DNA of 26,337 nucleotides. Source: an uncultured Prevotella sp. (GTDB lineage Bacteria; Bacteroidota; Bacteroidia; Bacteroidales; Bacteroidaceae). The notes below the pieces were generated by a model that did not search any database, was not told the origin of the DNA, and saw only the letters and a list, made by a program, of their open reading frames with translations. Positions 1 to 7,324 of this stretch are shown here, one piece after another (the first letter of the stretch is position 1; each line of letters starts with the position of its first letter). The stretch is taken from NCBI GenBank assembly GCA_900548195.1, contig URJQ01000026.1:1-26337 (forward strand). Direction: 5' to 3'. Both the position numbers and the translations under genes were made by a program.

Positions 1-54
1 ACCCGCGACCCCAACCTTGGCAAGGTTGTGCTCTACCAACTGAGCTATTTCCGC
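1..54 (-). tRNA. tRNA-Gly (anticodon GCC), 3' part cut off by the window edge
   Basis: On the minus strand the sequence starts GCGGAAATAGCTCAGTTGG, a typical acceptor strand plus D-arm. A perfect 5-base-pair anticodon stem (CAACC/GGTTG, bases 12-16 and 24-28) follows, with loop TTGCCAA, giving anticodon GCC at bases 19-21. The T-arm begins as GTCGCGGGT and runs off the window, so the 3' acceptor strand is not visible. A Bacteroidota-type promoter lies about 65-95 bases upstream (119-149). A 7-base-pair inverted repeat (ACTTCAA at 65-71, TTGAAGT at 81-87) sits in the leader between promoter and tRNA. Confidence 0.93.
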
Positions 55-118
55 ATTATTCTCAACTTCAAGTGTTGTTTTTGAAGTGTTTTAGAGAAGC
101 ATTTCCCTAAATGCGATG

Positions 119-149
119 CAAAGGTACGACTTTTTCCCGAAACAGCAAA
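119..149 (-). promoter_or_regulatory. Bacteroidota-type promoter of tRNA-Gly
   Basis: Read on the minus strand: TTTG at 149-146, 19 bases, then TACCTTTG at 126-119. This matches the known Bacteroidota primary-sigma consensus (TTTG / TAnnTTTG) in both boxes and spacing. The predicted start of transcription is near base 112, giving a leader of roughly 58 bases before the tRNA. Confidence 0.8.
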
Positions 150-222
150 ACTTTTCAGCTTTTTTTTTCAATAAACACTACATTTTACCAGTTTAGTTGA
201 CATACATCAAAGCAAACGCACA

Positions 223-1623
223 TTAACGTAGCCTTTTTCGCAAATAATCACGTCTTACGTAAACATAGTAGAATATCACTCCAATTACATTGACTATTGC
301 TGCCATCCAGAATGCGGCCTGATAGCCCAATGACTCTGAAATCACACCACCAAAGACTATTCCGAGTCCTATTCCCACATCCCACGAAGTAAGCAAAGAG
401 GAGTTTGCAGTACCGCGACGACTGTGAGGCGCCAGATTTACAAACATGGTTTGCACTGCTGGGAACATATGACCATTGCCGAATCCGAGGATTAAAGCAC
501 AACCGTAATAACCTATAGGATTATGTACTGCAGCAAAAAGCAAGTAACCAAACACTGATATCGTCATTCCAAGCGTTGCATTTCTCACCACCCTACCCTT
601 TCTGAGGCTTCGACTTCCTGTAAGGCGGGACGCCATAAGTCCGAGAGATAATATAAGAAAGAATGTGCCAGTGCCTGAAGTAATGCCCAAAGTCTCCTTG
701 CCGTAGATGGCAAGATAGGTCGAGAGAACTCCATAAGAGAAGGACAAGCAGGCAAGCATCACGCCCTCACTCCAACCATTGAGCAGGAAGAAACGATCCA
801 ATGATTTCACCTTTTCCTTCAGACTTACCACCTTATTATATATACAAGCTGACTCATGATTATATATACAAGCAGACTCATGATGCGGAATATCCTTGTC
901 ACAAACCGCCGAAACAGACGGCTTTTCATTCTCTTGTTTGCACTCCATAGGTGCATTTTCTGACTGTTTTGACTCACTGACAACCTTATTCTGACGGAAT
1001 TTCACCGTAGAATTGATTATGACACCGCAAAGCGAAAACAGAAACGAAAGGAAGAAGATAGCCTGGAAATTACCCCACACCTCATATATATATAGTCCTA
1101 TTGACGGACTTATGGCTGTCGCGAGATTATTGGAAAGGCCATAAAAGCCTATTCCTTCTGCTCGTCTCTGCGGATGGAGCACGTCTATAGCCACCGTAGA
1201 ATTTGCTACTGTCGTACTGCCAAATGGTGCACCATGGAGCGTGCGGACAATGGCAAAAAGCAGCAATGGTCCTCCTACCAGATAACCAAGGAAAAAAAAT
1301 GAGAATAGAGAATAGCTCAATAGCAATACCGTGCGGCGAGGAAATGAATCCACCACATAGCCACTAAAAAGTCTTGCAATAAGCGCGGTAATGGTATAGC
1401 CTGACAATATCAGTCCTATAGTATGCTTTCCTGCCCCATACTGCTCACTGAGATACAATGGAAGGAGCGGCATTACCAGCATGAAGGAAAAGAATATCAT
1501 AAAGTTTGCCGACCACACCTTTATGTAATTGGCATTCCATAACCTCGGAAGAGGCTGATTTGATGCTGGATTATTCTCTTCTCCGACATTCTTTATAGAG
1601 TCTATATTGTTTGCCATACTCAT
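223..1623 (-). CDS. Major facilitator superfamily (MFS) transporter
   Basis: A 466-residue inner-membrane protein with about twelve hydrophobic segments in two halves, the usual MFS layout. The motif-A region between TM2 and TM3 reads GYVVDSFPRR (residues 88-97), close to the family's GxxxD-x-x-GRR. The substrate cannot be read from sequence; the general form resembles bacterial drug or metabolite efflux MFS proteins. The central cytoplasmic linker (about 209-276) is long, polar and unusual: it contains an exact duplication of eight residues, HESACIYN at 248-255 and 256-263. Starts are ATG at 1623 or a second ATG two codons later; they cannot be separated. A hairpin terminator for glmS lies just upstream (1656-1687), so the gene is probably transcribed separately from glmS, but I found no convincing promoter. 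Confidence 0.88.
   Translation of the reverse strand: MSMANNIDSIKNVGEENNPASNQPLPRLWNANYIKVWSANFMIFFSFMLVMPLLPLYLSEQYGAGKHTIGLILSGYTITALIARLFSGYVVDSFPRRTVLLLSYSLFSFFFLGYLVGGPLLLFAIVRTLHGAPFGSTTVANSTVAIDVLHPQRRAEGIGFYGLSNNLATAISPSIGLYIYEVWGNFQAIFFLSFLFSLCGVIINSTVKFRQNKVVSESKQSENAPMECKQENEKPSVSAVCDKDIPHHESACIYNHESACIYNKVVSLKEKVKSLDRFFLLNGWSEGVMLACLSFSYGVLSTYLAIYGKETLGITSGTGTFFLILSLGLMASRLTGSRSLRKGRVVRNATLGMTISVFGYLLFAAVHNPIGYYGCALILGFGNGHMFPAVQTMFVNLAPHSRRGTANSSLLTSWDVGIGLGIVFGGVISESLGYQAAFWMAAIVNVIGVIFYYVYVRRDYLRKRLR
835..882. repeat. 24-base tandem duplication inside the MFS gene
   Basis: Two adjacent 24-base units (835-858 and 859-882) differ at one base (850 T versus 874 A). The change is synonymous (Ser TCA versus TCT). 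The unit encodes HESACIYN and is in frame, so the protein is lengthened by eight residues in its cytoplasmic linker without a frameshift. The unit includes a TATATATA run that could promote slippage. Confidence 0.9.
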
Positions 1624-1655
1624 TTTTTTTGTTTTTCAAAAATATACAGATGCAG

Positions 1656-1687
1656 AAAAAGTGAGAAACTCTTGCTTCTCACTTTTC
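1656..1687 (-). terminator. Intrinsic terminator after glmS (symmetrical, possibly bidirectional)
   Basis: A perfect 11-base-pair stem, AAAAGTGAGAA (1657-1667) and TTCTCACTTTT (1676-1686), with an 8-base loop. On the minus strand the second arm ends in a run of T. It lies between the glmS stop codon (1730) and the MFS start (1623). A/T tails on both sides mean it could act in either direction. Confidence 0.8.
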
Positions 1688-1729
1688 CTATATTATTCGA
1701 TAAATATCTATCTAAAGAACGAACAATGA

Positions 1730-3619
1730 CTACTCCACCGTAACACTCTTAGCAAGATTACGAGGCTGATCGACATTAAGTCCCTTGGCTACAGCCACAT
1801 GATATGACAGCAACTGCAATGGTATCACGCTGAGAAGCGGAGCAAGACAGTTGATCGTCACTGGCACTTCTATTACTTCATCGACCATATCTCTGATTTG
1901 CGTATCGCCTTCAGAAACGACTGCTACGATATGTCCATGACGAGAAATCACCTCCTGCATATTGGAGATAATCTTCTGATAGAGCTTATGATGTGTAGCC
2001 ACAAATACTACAGGCATTGACTCGTCAATGAGAGCGATAGGACCATGCTTCATCTCTGCTGCAGGATAGCCTTCTGCGTGGATATAACTGATTTCCTTCA
2101 GTTTCAATGCACCTTCAAGGGCTACTGGATAGTTGTAACCACGTCCAAGATAGATAAAGTTTCGGGCATACATAAACTTCTGCGCGATAGCCTTTATCTT
2201 GTCATTCTGCTCCAGCACCTTCTCTATCTTATCAGGAATACGGGTCAATTCGCGGATAGTCTCTTCGTATTCATCCTGCTCTACCGTGCCTTTTGCCATA
2301 CCAAGAGCAAGGGCTATAAGAGTAAGAACAGTCACCTGACCGGTAAATGCCTTAGTGGAAGCAACTCCGATTTCCGGACCTACATGGATATAAGTGCCGG
2401 TGTCAGACTCACGGGCGATAGAAGAACCAACGCCATTCACGATACCAAAGACCATTGCGCCACGCTCCTTTGCAAGCTGTATAGCCGCAAGCGTATCGGC
2501 TGTCTCACCACTCTGGGAGATAGCCATCACCACGTCATCAGCCTCGATGACTGGATTAGAATAACGAAACTCTGAAGCGTAAGCCACTTCGACTGGAATA
2601 CGACAGAACTGCTCGATGAGCTGTTTGCCGATAAGTCCCGCATGCCAACTTGTACCACATGAAACGATAATGATTCTTCTTGTACGAAGAAGCTGGCGAC
2701 GATTATTAGTTACGGCAGAGAGAACCACCTGAATAGGTCCATATTCCGCAGCTTTTCCTGAAGGAGATGCTGCAGGACCAACGATACGGCCGGACATACA
2801 GTCCTTCAACACCTTTGGCTGGTCGAAAATCTCCTTAAGCATAAAGTGAGGGAAACCTTCATGGTCGAGCATGGAAAGGTCGAGATTTACCTCTTTCACC
2901 TCAGCTTCAGCCTCCTCACCAGAGAGAGTAAGCACCTTCAAGTCCTTACCACGCTCTATCACTGCCACTTCTTCATCCTTTAGATAAACGATGTGATTGG
3001 TGTATTCTGCTATAGGAGAAGCATCACTTCCAAGGAAAAATTCCTCATTGCCATCCACTACTCCCACGGCGAGAGGTGAAGATTTGCGGGCTGCAACAAG
3101 AATATCAGGACAACGGCGATCAATTACTGCTATAGCATAAGCACCGATTACCTGTCTTAATGCAAGGCGAACTGACTCGGCAAGCGACTCATGACTAACG
3201 TTCATGACATATTCTATCAACTGAACGAGCACCTCAGTATCAGTCTCACTCTTAAAAGTAAAGCCACGCTGCTTCAGCTGTTCGCGAAGAGTGGCATAAT
3301 TTTCTATGATTCCGTTATGCACAAGAGTGATATTTCCAGACTCACTAACGTGAGGATGCGCATTAACTTCTGAAGGAACACCGTGGGTAGCCCAACGAGT
3401 ATGAGCTATGCCGATTGTTCCAGAAACATCACATTTGGAGGCAACAGCATCGAGATCTGCCACCTTACCTTTTGCTTTATATACATTGAGCGCACCATCT
3501 TTTTCCGATACCAAAGCACATCCAGCAGAGTCGTAACCACGATATTCCAGACGCTTAAGACCTTTAATCAGAATTGGGTACGCTTCCCTATTTCCTATAT
3601 AACCTACTATTCCGCACAT
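1730..3619 (-). CDS. glmS: Glutamine--fructose-6-phosphate aminotransferase (isomerizing)
   Basis: GlmS makes glucosamine-6-phosphate from fructose-6-phosphate and glutamine, the first step towards UDP-GlcNAc for peptidoglycan and lipid A; it is cytoplasmic. The 629-residue length is close to the family norm. The protein begins MCGIVGYIG, so Cys2 becomes the N-terminal nucleophile of the class II glutaminase domain. HTRWATHG (73-80) and HNGIIENY (101-108) are the glutamine-site motifs. Two SIS sugar-isomerase domains follow, with SCGTSWHAG and SQSGETADT in the first and GRGYNYPVALEGALKLKE in the second. The C-terminus NLAKSVTVE carries the conserved catalytic lysine. A terminator follows at 1656-1687. 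Nothing resembling the Firmicutes glmS ribozyme is recognisable in the 229-base upstream gap. Confidence 0.97.
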   Translation of the reverse strand: MCGIVGYIGNREAYPILIKGLKRLEYRGYDSAGCALVSEKDGALNVYKAKGKVADLDAVASKCDVSGTIGIAHTRWATHGVPSEVNAHPHVSESGNITLVHNGIIENYATLREQLKQRGFTFKSETDTEVLVQLIEYVMNVSHESLAESVRLALRQVIGAYAIAVIDRRCPDILVAARKSSPLAVGVVDGNEEFFLGSDASPIAEYTNHIVYLKDEEVAVIERGKDLKVLTLSGEEAEAEVKEVNLDLSMLDHEGFPHFMLKEIFDQPKVLKDCMSGRIVGPAASPSGKAAEYGPIQVVLSAVTNNRRQLLRTRRIIIVSCGTSWHAGLIGKQLIEQFCRIPVEVAYASEFRYSNPVIEADDVVMAISQSGETADTLAAIQLAKERGAMVFGIVNGVGSSIARESDTGTYIHVGPEIGVASTKAFTGQVTVLTLIALALGMAKGTVEQDEYEETIRELTRIPDKIEKVLEQNDKIKAIAQKFMYARNFIYLGRGYNYPVALEGALKLKEISYIHAEGYPAAEMKHGPIALIDESMPVVFVATHHKLYQKIISNMQEVISRHGHIVAVVSEGDTQIRDMVDEVIEVPVTINCLAPLLSVIPLQLLSYHVAVAKGLNVDQPRNLAKSVTVE

Positions 3620-3702
3620 AATATTGCAAAAAACTATTAGACATTGCGCTTTGATCTATCTTTACATAGAGATATGAGCGCCAATTATATTGTGTTGTTG
3701 TA

Positions 3703-3732
3703 ATGATGGTTTACACAGTATTTCACCATCAT
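3703..3732. other. Short inverted repeat between glmS and the response regulator
   Basis: ATGATGGT (3703-3710) and ACCATCAT (3725-3732) can form an 8-base-pair hairpin with a 14-base loop. It lies 84 bases upstream of the glmS start and 117 bases past the response-regulator stop. There is no T-run, so it is not a convincing terminator; an operator or mRNA structure in the glmS leader is possible. The rest of 3620-3848 is AT-rich and shows nothing else I can name. Confidence 0.35.
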
Positions 3733-3848
3733 CATTTGATTATTATCGACAGTAAAGAAAGTAATCAGAATTATTTTATAATAATGAAAAAAATAATTTA
3801 TCGTCATCTATTTCATTATCAAAATAATTTTTATTGCCTACTAATGAC

Positions 3849-4574
3849 TTATTCCTCGTCCGGCACCAGATTTTCCGGGTCAAGAATATGCAGTTGGAAA
3901 GCGCGGGTCACAAGGCGCACCGCATTAACATTCTGCTTACCATTACCATTCGGGAAGAGTTTCTGCGTCAATTCATTCTGTCTTTTCTCAAGGCTTTTCA
4001 CGCCAAAAGGCATTCCTCGCAAGCCTGTAATTTGCTCCTTAGTATAGCCAAGGGCGAGATGACGAAGAAATCTCTCGTCATATTCATCTATCTCATATCC
4101 AATAGAAGCCTCACGACTCATAATGGACGACATCACGCTCTTGCGGAACGCATCCACTATAACATCCATGATAGGCTGATTGAACACCCACTTCTTGCCT
4201 TGCATCACGCTGACTATCTCAGTGCGGGTAAGCATTTCACCCGTCTTGAGGATAATACCATCGGCACCAGCATCAAGGGCGTCAATCCAAAGTTTCTCAT
4301 TGAGGATTTCACCAGTAAAGATAAGAATCTTGACATCAGGATGCTGCGCTTTAGTAGTTCGACAAAGCTCCACGCCGATAGTAGTAGAACCACCAAGACC
4401 CAAATCAAGCAGTATAAGATCTGGTTTTGCAGTTCGCATCAACTGGATAAACGATAACTCGTCAGAAGCCGTACCTATCAGTTCAGCCTCTGGCACCTCG
4501 TTACGCAACAAGCCCTCCGTACCTTTGAGTTCAAGAGGTACATCTTCTACTATGACAACCTTAAAACTATCCAT
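3849..4574 (-). CDS. Orphan response regulator with N-terminal receiver and C-terminal HTH-like domain
   Basis: A 241-residue protein when started at the ATG at 4574. The receiver domain is complete: acidic pair E10/D11, phosphoacceptor D57 in LILLDLG, T87 in IFTGE and K110 in ILKTG. The C-terminal part (about 155-225) is helical and basic and looks like a divergent LuxR/NarL-type DNA-binding domain. The frame stays open upstream to 4664, but the extra 30 residues do not resemble a receiver N-terminus and the stretch overlaps the terminator hairpin of the preceding operon, so I reject them. No histidine kinase gene is adjacent, so the partner is unknown. The gene is flanked by that terminator and by a 229-base gap before glmS, and is probably monocistronic. 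Confidence 0.85.
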   Translation of the reverse strand: MDSFKVVIVEDVPLELKGTEGLLRNEVPEAELIGTASDELSFIQLMRTAKPDLILLDLGLGGSTTIGVELCRTTKAQHPDVKILIFTGEILNEKLWIDALDAGADGIILKTGEMLTRTEIVSVMQGKKWVFNQPIMDVIVDAFRKSVMSSIMSREASIGYEIDEYDERFLRHLALGYTKEQITGLRGMPFGVKSLEKRQNELTQKLFPNGNGKQNVNAVRLVTRAFQLHILDPENLVPDEE

Positions 4575-4619
4575 ACCTTTACATGATATTAGGCAGGGTA
4601 AATAAAATCCCTCCTTGTA

Positions 4620-4677
4620 TAAAAAACAATAAGAGACCACATTGCTAACCGAGTGAGGTTCCAATGCAGTCTCTTAC
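4620..4677 (-). terminator. Strong intrinsic terminator of the rpmB-rpmG-DUF4295 operon
   Basis: On the minus strand AAGAGACTGCATTG pairs with CAATGTGGTCTCTT (14 pairs, two of them wobbles). An inner AACC/GGTT pairing extends the stem around a small loop. ATTGTTTTTT follows directly. It starts 28 bases after the DUF4295 stop codon and ends 46 bases before the response-regulator start, cleanly separating the two units. Confidence 0.9.
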
Positions 4678-4704
4678 ATATAGATATAGTATCAAATATT
4701 CTAA

Positions 4705-4860
4705 TTACTTAAAGAAGTCCTTAACAGCCTCATTAGGAACCATCTGCTCATCGAAAATGTAAGCACCGGTCTTTGGGCTCTTGACCATCTTGATTACCTT
4801 AGTGTGTGCACGACCATCAGTCTTACCAGTCTGAAGGGTAGCGACAGCTTTCTTTGCCAT
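4705..4860 (-). CDS. DUF4295 family small basic protein, Bacteroidota-specific, probably ribosomal
   Basis: A 51-residue open frame starting MAKKAVATLQTGKTDGRA and ending NEAVKDFFK. It is rich in lysine and matches the DUF4295 family I recognise directly downstream of rpmB and rpmG across Bacteroidota. Start and stop are unambiguous (ATG 4860-4858, TAA 4707-4705). It lies 72 bases after rpmG in the same direction, with a strong terminator just downstream, so it is the last gene of the ribosomal operon. From memory, structural work on a Flavobacterium ribosome described a phylum-specific large-subunit protein (bL38) that I believe is this family; that identity needs checking. It is short enough to be missed by default gene callers. 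Confidence 0.9.
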   Translation of the reverse strand: MAKKAVATLQTGKTDGRAHTKVIKMVKSPKTGAYIFDEQMVPNEAVKDFFK

Positions 4861-4932
4861 TGTCTTGTGATTATTATGGATTCAGGACTCAATCTCAGAA
4901 AGAGAAAGAACTTCCCGTTTTCCCAATTAAAC

Positions 4933-5121
4933 TTACTTAATCTCCTTGTGCAGAGTCATCTTCTTGAGGATAGGATTATACTTCATCAACTCAAGACGCT
5001 CAGGAGTATTCTTACGGTTCTTAGTAGTGATATAACGGCTCGTACCTGGCATACCACTATTCTTGTGCTCGGTGCACTCAAGGATTACCTGCACGCGATT
5101 TCCTTTTGCTTTCTTTGCCAT
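4933..5121 (-). CDS. rpmG: 50S ribosomal protein L33
   Basis: A 62-residue basic protein, the normal size for bL33, which binds 23S rRNA near the E site. MAKKAKGNRVQVILECTEHK and the C-terminal KYNPILKKMTLHKEIK are the expected family ends, and RYITTKNRKNTPERLE is the conserved centre. Only one of the cysteines typical of zinc-binding L33 forms is present (ILECTEH; no CxxC pair), so this is the zinc-free C- type. It starts 5 bases after the rpmB stop codon, so the two genes are cotranscribed and probably translationally linked. Confidence 0.97.
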   Translation of the reverse strand: MAKKAKGNRVQVILECTEHKNSGMPGTSRYITTKNRKNTPERLELMKYNPILKKMTLHKEIK

Positions 5122-5126
5122 GTTGA

Positions 5127-5390
5127 TTATTCTCCTATAATTTTAATATCCTTCCAATCTACATAGCCTTTTGCTACAGCCTGCTTGAGGGCTGCATCAA
5201 GACCTACCTTGTTAATCATACGAAGACCAGCGGCAGAAATCTTAAGGCTAATCCAGCAGTCCTCCTCTACATAGAAGAACTTCTTACTGAACAGGTTAAC
5301 ATCGAAGCTGCGCTTTGTGCGGTGCTTAGAGTGAGAAACATTGTTTCCCATCTGAGCCTTCTTACCTGTAATCTGACAAACTTTAGACAT
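5127..5390 (-). CDS. rpmB: 50S ribosomal protein L28
   Basis: An 87-residue protein with the bL28 N-terminus MSKVCQITGKKAQMGNNVSH followed by SKHRTKRSFDVNL and the conserved segment LKISAAGLRMINKVGLD. It is the first gene of the rpmB-rpmG-DUF4295 operon. A Bacteroidota promoter lies 53-83 bases upstream (5443-5473). Length and motifs are ordinary for the phylum. Confidence 0.97.
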   Translation of the reverse strand: MSKVCQITGKKAQMGNNVSHSKHRTKRSFDVNLFSKKFFYVEEDCWISLKISAAGLRMINKVGLDAALKQAVAKGYVDWKDIKIIGE

Positions 5391-5442
5391 TGCTATCTTT
5401 AATTTTTGTAATCGTTAATTGATACTTATTCCAAACAGTTTG

Positions 5443-5473
5443 CAAAATTACTAATTTTTCTTCAATTTACAAA
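5443..5473 (-). promoter_or_regulatory. Bacteroidota-type promoter of rpmB operon
   Basis: On the minus strand: TTTG at 5473-5470, 19 bases, TAATTTTG at 5450-5443. Both boxes match TTTG/TAnnTTTG. The predicted leader before rpmB is about 45 bases. The rest of 5474-5664 is AT-rich with no further gene visible. Confidence 0.75.
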
Positions 5474-5654
5474 GTCCTACTTATCTCCAAGTCTTCGTTT
5501 TAATATTTTTTAAGACTTTTTCTTTTTATACGGGACAAAATAGAGCTATATCGCCCCTAATTCATTGAACTTTTGGACTTTTTAGAAACCGAAGATACAA
5601 TCAGCCTACTGAAAGACTGAGCATTCCGCATTCCATAAGGCATAATGCCATTGT

Positions 5655-5674
5655 GGCAAAGCTATCACTTTGCC
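5655..5674 (-). other. Hairpin enclosing the pncC stop codon
   Basis: GGCAAAG (5655-5661) and CTTTGCC (5668-5674) form a perfect 7-base-pair stem whose 6-base loop holds the TGA stop of pncC on the minus strand. A second short palindrome, GGCATAATGCC (5639-5649), follows. Neither has a T-run, so they are more likely 3'-end protecting structures than intrinsic terminators. Confidence 0.45.
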
Positions 5675-6198
5675 TCTGGAGCTGGAACCTCTGAGAGGTC
5701 TGGCTGTGGCAAGTCTTCGCGAAGTACCTCAAGGAGGAGCTGAAGAGCACGGTTGGTCGCGCGAGCTACATTGACGTCACGTCCCTGATCCTCTGTAAGT
5801 TTCAGAGTACGCATATTTTCTTTTGAACCTGCAGCAATCCAGATTGTGCCAACCGGTGTCGCTGGGGTACCACCTCCAGGACCTGCTATTCCTGTTGTCG
5901 CAATAGCGTAATCTGTACCAAGTCGGTCACAGACTCCTTTTGCCATAAGCAATGCAACCTCCTCAGAGACAACGCTATTTTCTGCTATCACCTCTTCTGG
6001 CACAGCAAGGATATCCTTTTTTACATCCTCACTGTAAGCTACGATACCTCCAATGAAGTAAGCACTTGCACCTGGCATGAGCGTTATTGACTCCGCTATG
6101 CGTCCGGAAGTGCAACTTTCTGCTGTAGAGAGTGTCTTGCCAGACTCGTATAACATGAATAATATCTCTTTACTAAAGACTTTGTTTTCTAATTCCAT
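5665..6198 (-). CDS. pncC: Nicotinamide-nucleotide amidohydrolase, CinA C-terminal domain family
   Basis: A 177-residue stand-alone CinA C-terminal domain, which deamidates NMN to nicotinate mononucleotide in pyridine-nucleotide salvage. TAESCTSGRIAE (residues 25-36) carries the likely nucleophile Ser28. IVAYSEDVKK contributes the conserved Tyr55 and Lys60, and ATTGIAGPGGGTPATPVGT is the family's glycine-rich signature. The N-terminal MoCF-like domain of full-length CinA is absent. The last 15 or so residues are proline- and acid-rich and probably disordered. It starts 8 bases after the tsaD stop codon and is clearly cotranscribed with it. Confidence 0.92.
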   Translation of the reverse strand: MELENKVFSKEILFMLYESGKTLSTAESCTSGRIAESITLMPGASAYFIGGIVAYSEDVKKDILAVPEEVIAENSVVSEEVALLMAKGVCDRLGTDYAIATTGIAGPGGGTPATPVGTIWIAAGSKENMRTLKLTEDQGRDVNVARATNRALQLLLEVLREDLPQPDLSEVPAPEAK

Positions 6199-6206
6199 TC
6201 TATGTT

Positions 6207-7235
6207 TTATTGAAATGTAACCTTAGAGAATGTTGGCACTTCTATGCCGCAAAACTCTTTATTGTCATACTTATATGCGCCGACAACGCCTATCATAGCG
6301 GCATTATCTGTGGTATATGAGAACTTTGGAATATAAATAGTCCAGCCAAAACGCTTGGCATGGTCATAGAAAGCATTGCGCAATCCGTTGTTCGCTGACA
6401 CGCCACCTGCCACTGCTACATGCTTTATACCTGTTTGCTTGACAGCAAGACGCAGCTTTTTCATCAGGATATCGACGATTGTATGTTCCAATGAAGCCGC
6501 AATATCCTCCTTATGATGCTCCACAAAGTCAGGATCATCCTTCACCCATTTCTGAAGAGAATATAGGAAACTGGTCTTTAATCCAGAGAAAGAATAGTCC
6601 AGACCTGGGATATTTGGTTTTGCAAACTGATAGGCTTTAGGATTGCCTTGACGAGCAAGACGGTCGATGATAGGACCGCCAGGATAACCAAGACCCATCA
6701 CTTTAGAACATTTATCGATAGCTTCGCCAGCCGCATCGTCGATGGTCTGACCAAGCACCTCCATGTCATTATAGGCATTCACCTTGACTATCTGGGAGTT
6801 ACCTCCTGAAACAAGAAGGCAGATGAATGGGAATGGCGGTGCAGTATTGTCATCATCACTTTCCTTGATGAAGTGCGCCATTACGTGTCCTTGCAGGTGA
6901 TTGACATCAATCATAGGGATGCCGAGCGAACGAGCGAAGCCTTTTGCGAAACTAACGCCGACGAGCAATGAGCCCATCAGTCCCGGTCCACGAGTGAAGG
7001 CTACGGCAGACAATTGCTCTTTAGTTATGCCAGCCTGCTTTAATGCCTGATCCACTACTGGTACTACATTCTGCTGATGCGCACGACTTGCCAGTTCTGG
7101 AACGACGCCACCATAAGCCTCATGCACTTTCTGGGAGGCTGTTACATTGCTCAGAAGTACCTTTCCACGCAATACTGCAGCGGAAGTGTCGTCACAAGAA
7201 CTCTCTATTGCCAATATATACTTATCGTTGTCCAT
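6207..7235 (-). CDS. tsaD: tRNA N6-adenosine threonylcarbamoyltransferase
   Basis: TsaD transfers the threonylcarbamoyl group to A37 of tRNAs that read ANN codons, working with TsaB, TsaE and TsaC, none of which is in this window. The 342 residues are standard. The N-terminus ILAIESSCDDTSAAVL is the Kae1/TsaD signature. HLQGH (113-117) supplies two metal-binding histidines, and VSGGNSQIV, SGLKTSF and the C-terminal YTTDNAAMIG complete the ASKHA-fold motifs. A perfect 7-base-pair hairpin ends 7 bases before the ATG (7243-7263), which could limit ribosome access. pncC follows in the same transcript. Confidence 0.97.
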   Translation of the reverse strand: MDNDKYILAIESSCDDTSAAVLRGKVLLSNVTASQKVHEAYGGVVPELASRAHQQNVVPVVDQALKQAGITKEQLSAVAFTRGPGLMGSLLVGVSFAKGFARSLGIPMIDVNHLQGHVMAHFIKESDDDNTAPPFPFICLLVSGGNSQIVKVNAYNDMEVLGQTIDDAAGEAIDKCSKVMGLGYPGGPIIDRLARQGNPKAYQFAKPNIPGLDYSFSGLKTSFLYSLQKWVKDDPDFVEHHKEDIAASLEHTIVDILMKKLRLAVKQTGIKHVAVAGGVSANNGLRNAFYDHAKRFGWTIYIPKFSYTTDNAAMIGVVGAYKYDNKEFCGIEVPTFSKVTFQ

Positions 7236-7242
7236 TGGATTT

Positions 7243-7263
7243 CGATGGGGATATTACCCATCG
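7243..7263 (-). promoter_or_regulatory. Hairpin directly upstream of the tsaD start codon
   Basis: CGATGGG (7243-7249) and CCCATCG (7257-7263) form a perfect 7-base-pair GC-rich stem with a 7-base loop, in an otherwise AT-rich 89-base gap. On the minus-strand transcript the stem ends 7 bases before the ATG, inside the region covered by an initiating ribosome. A translational control role is possible but only inferred. Confidence 0.45.
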
Positions 7264-7324
7264 CTAATTATTTCGAATTACGCCAAAGAGAATTATTACA
7301 ACTCTATTCAGCAGAAAACGTGAT

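Noticed and set aside
3620..3848. glmS ribozyme or other riboswitch upstream of glmS
   Set aside because: Only an 8-base inverted repeat in AT-rich sequence; no conserved core is recognisable.
4575..4664. N-terminal extension of the response regulator
   Set aside because: The extra 30 residues overlap the operon terminator hairpin and do not match a receiver domain, which starts properly at the ATG at 4574.
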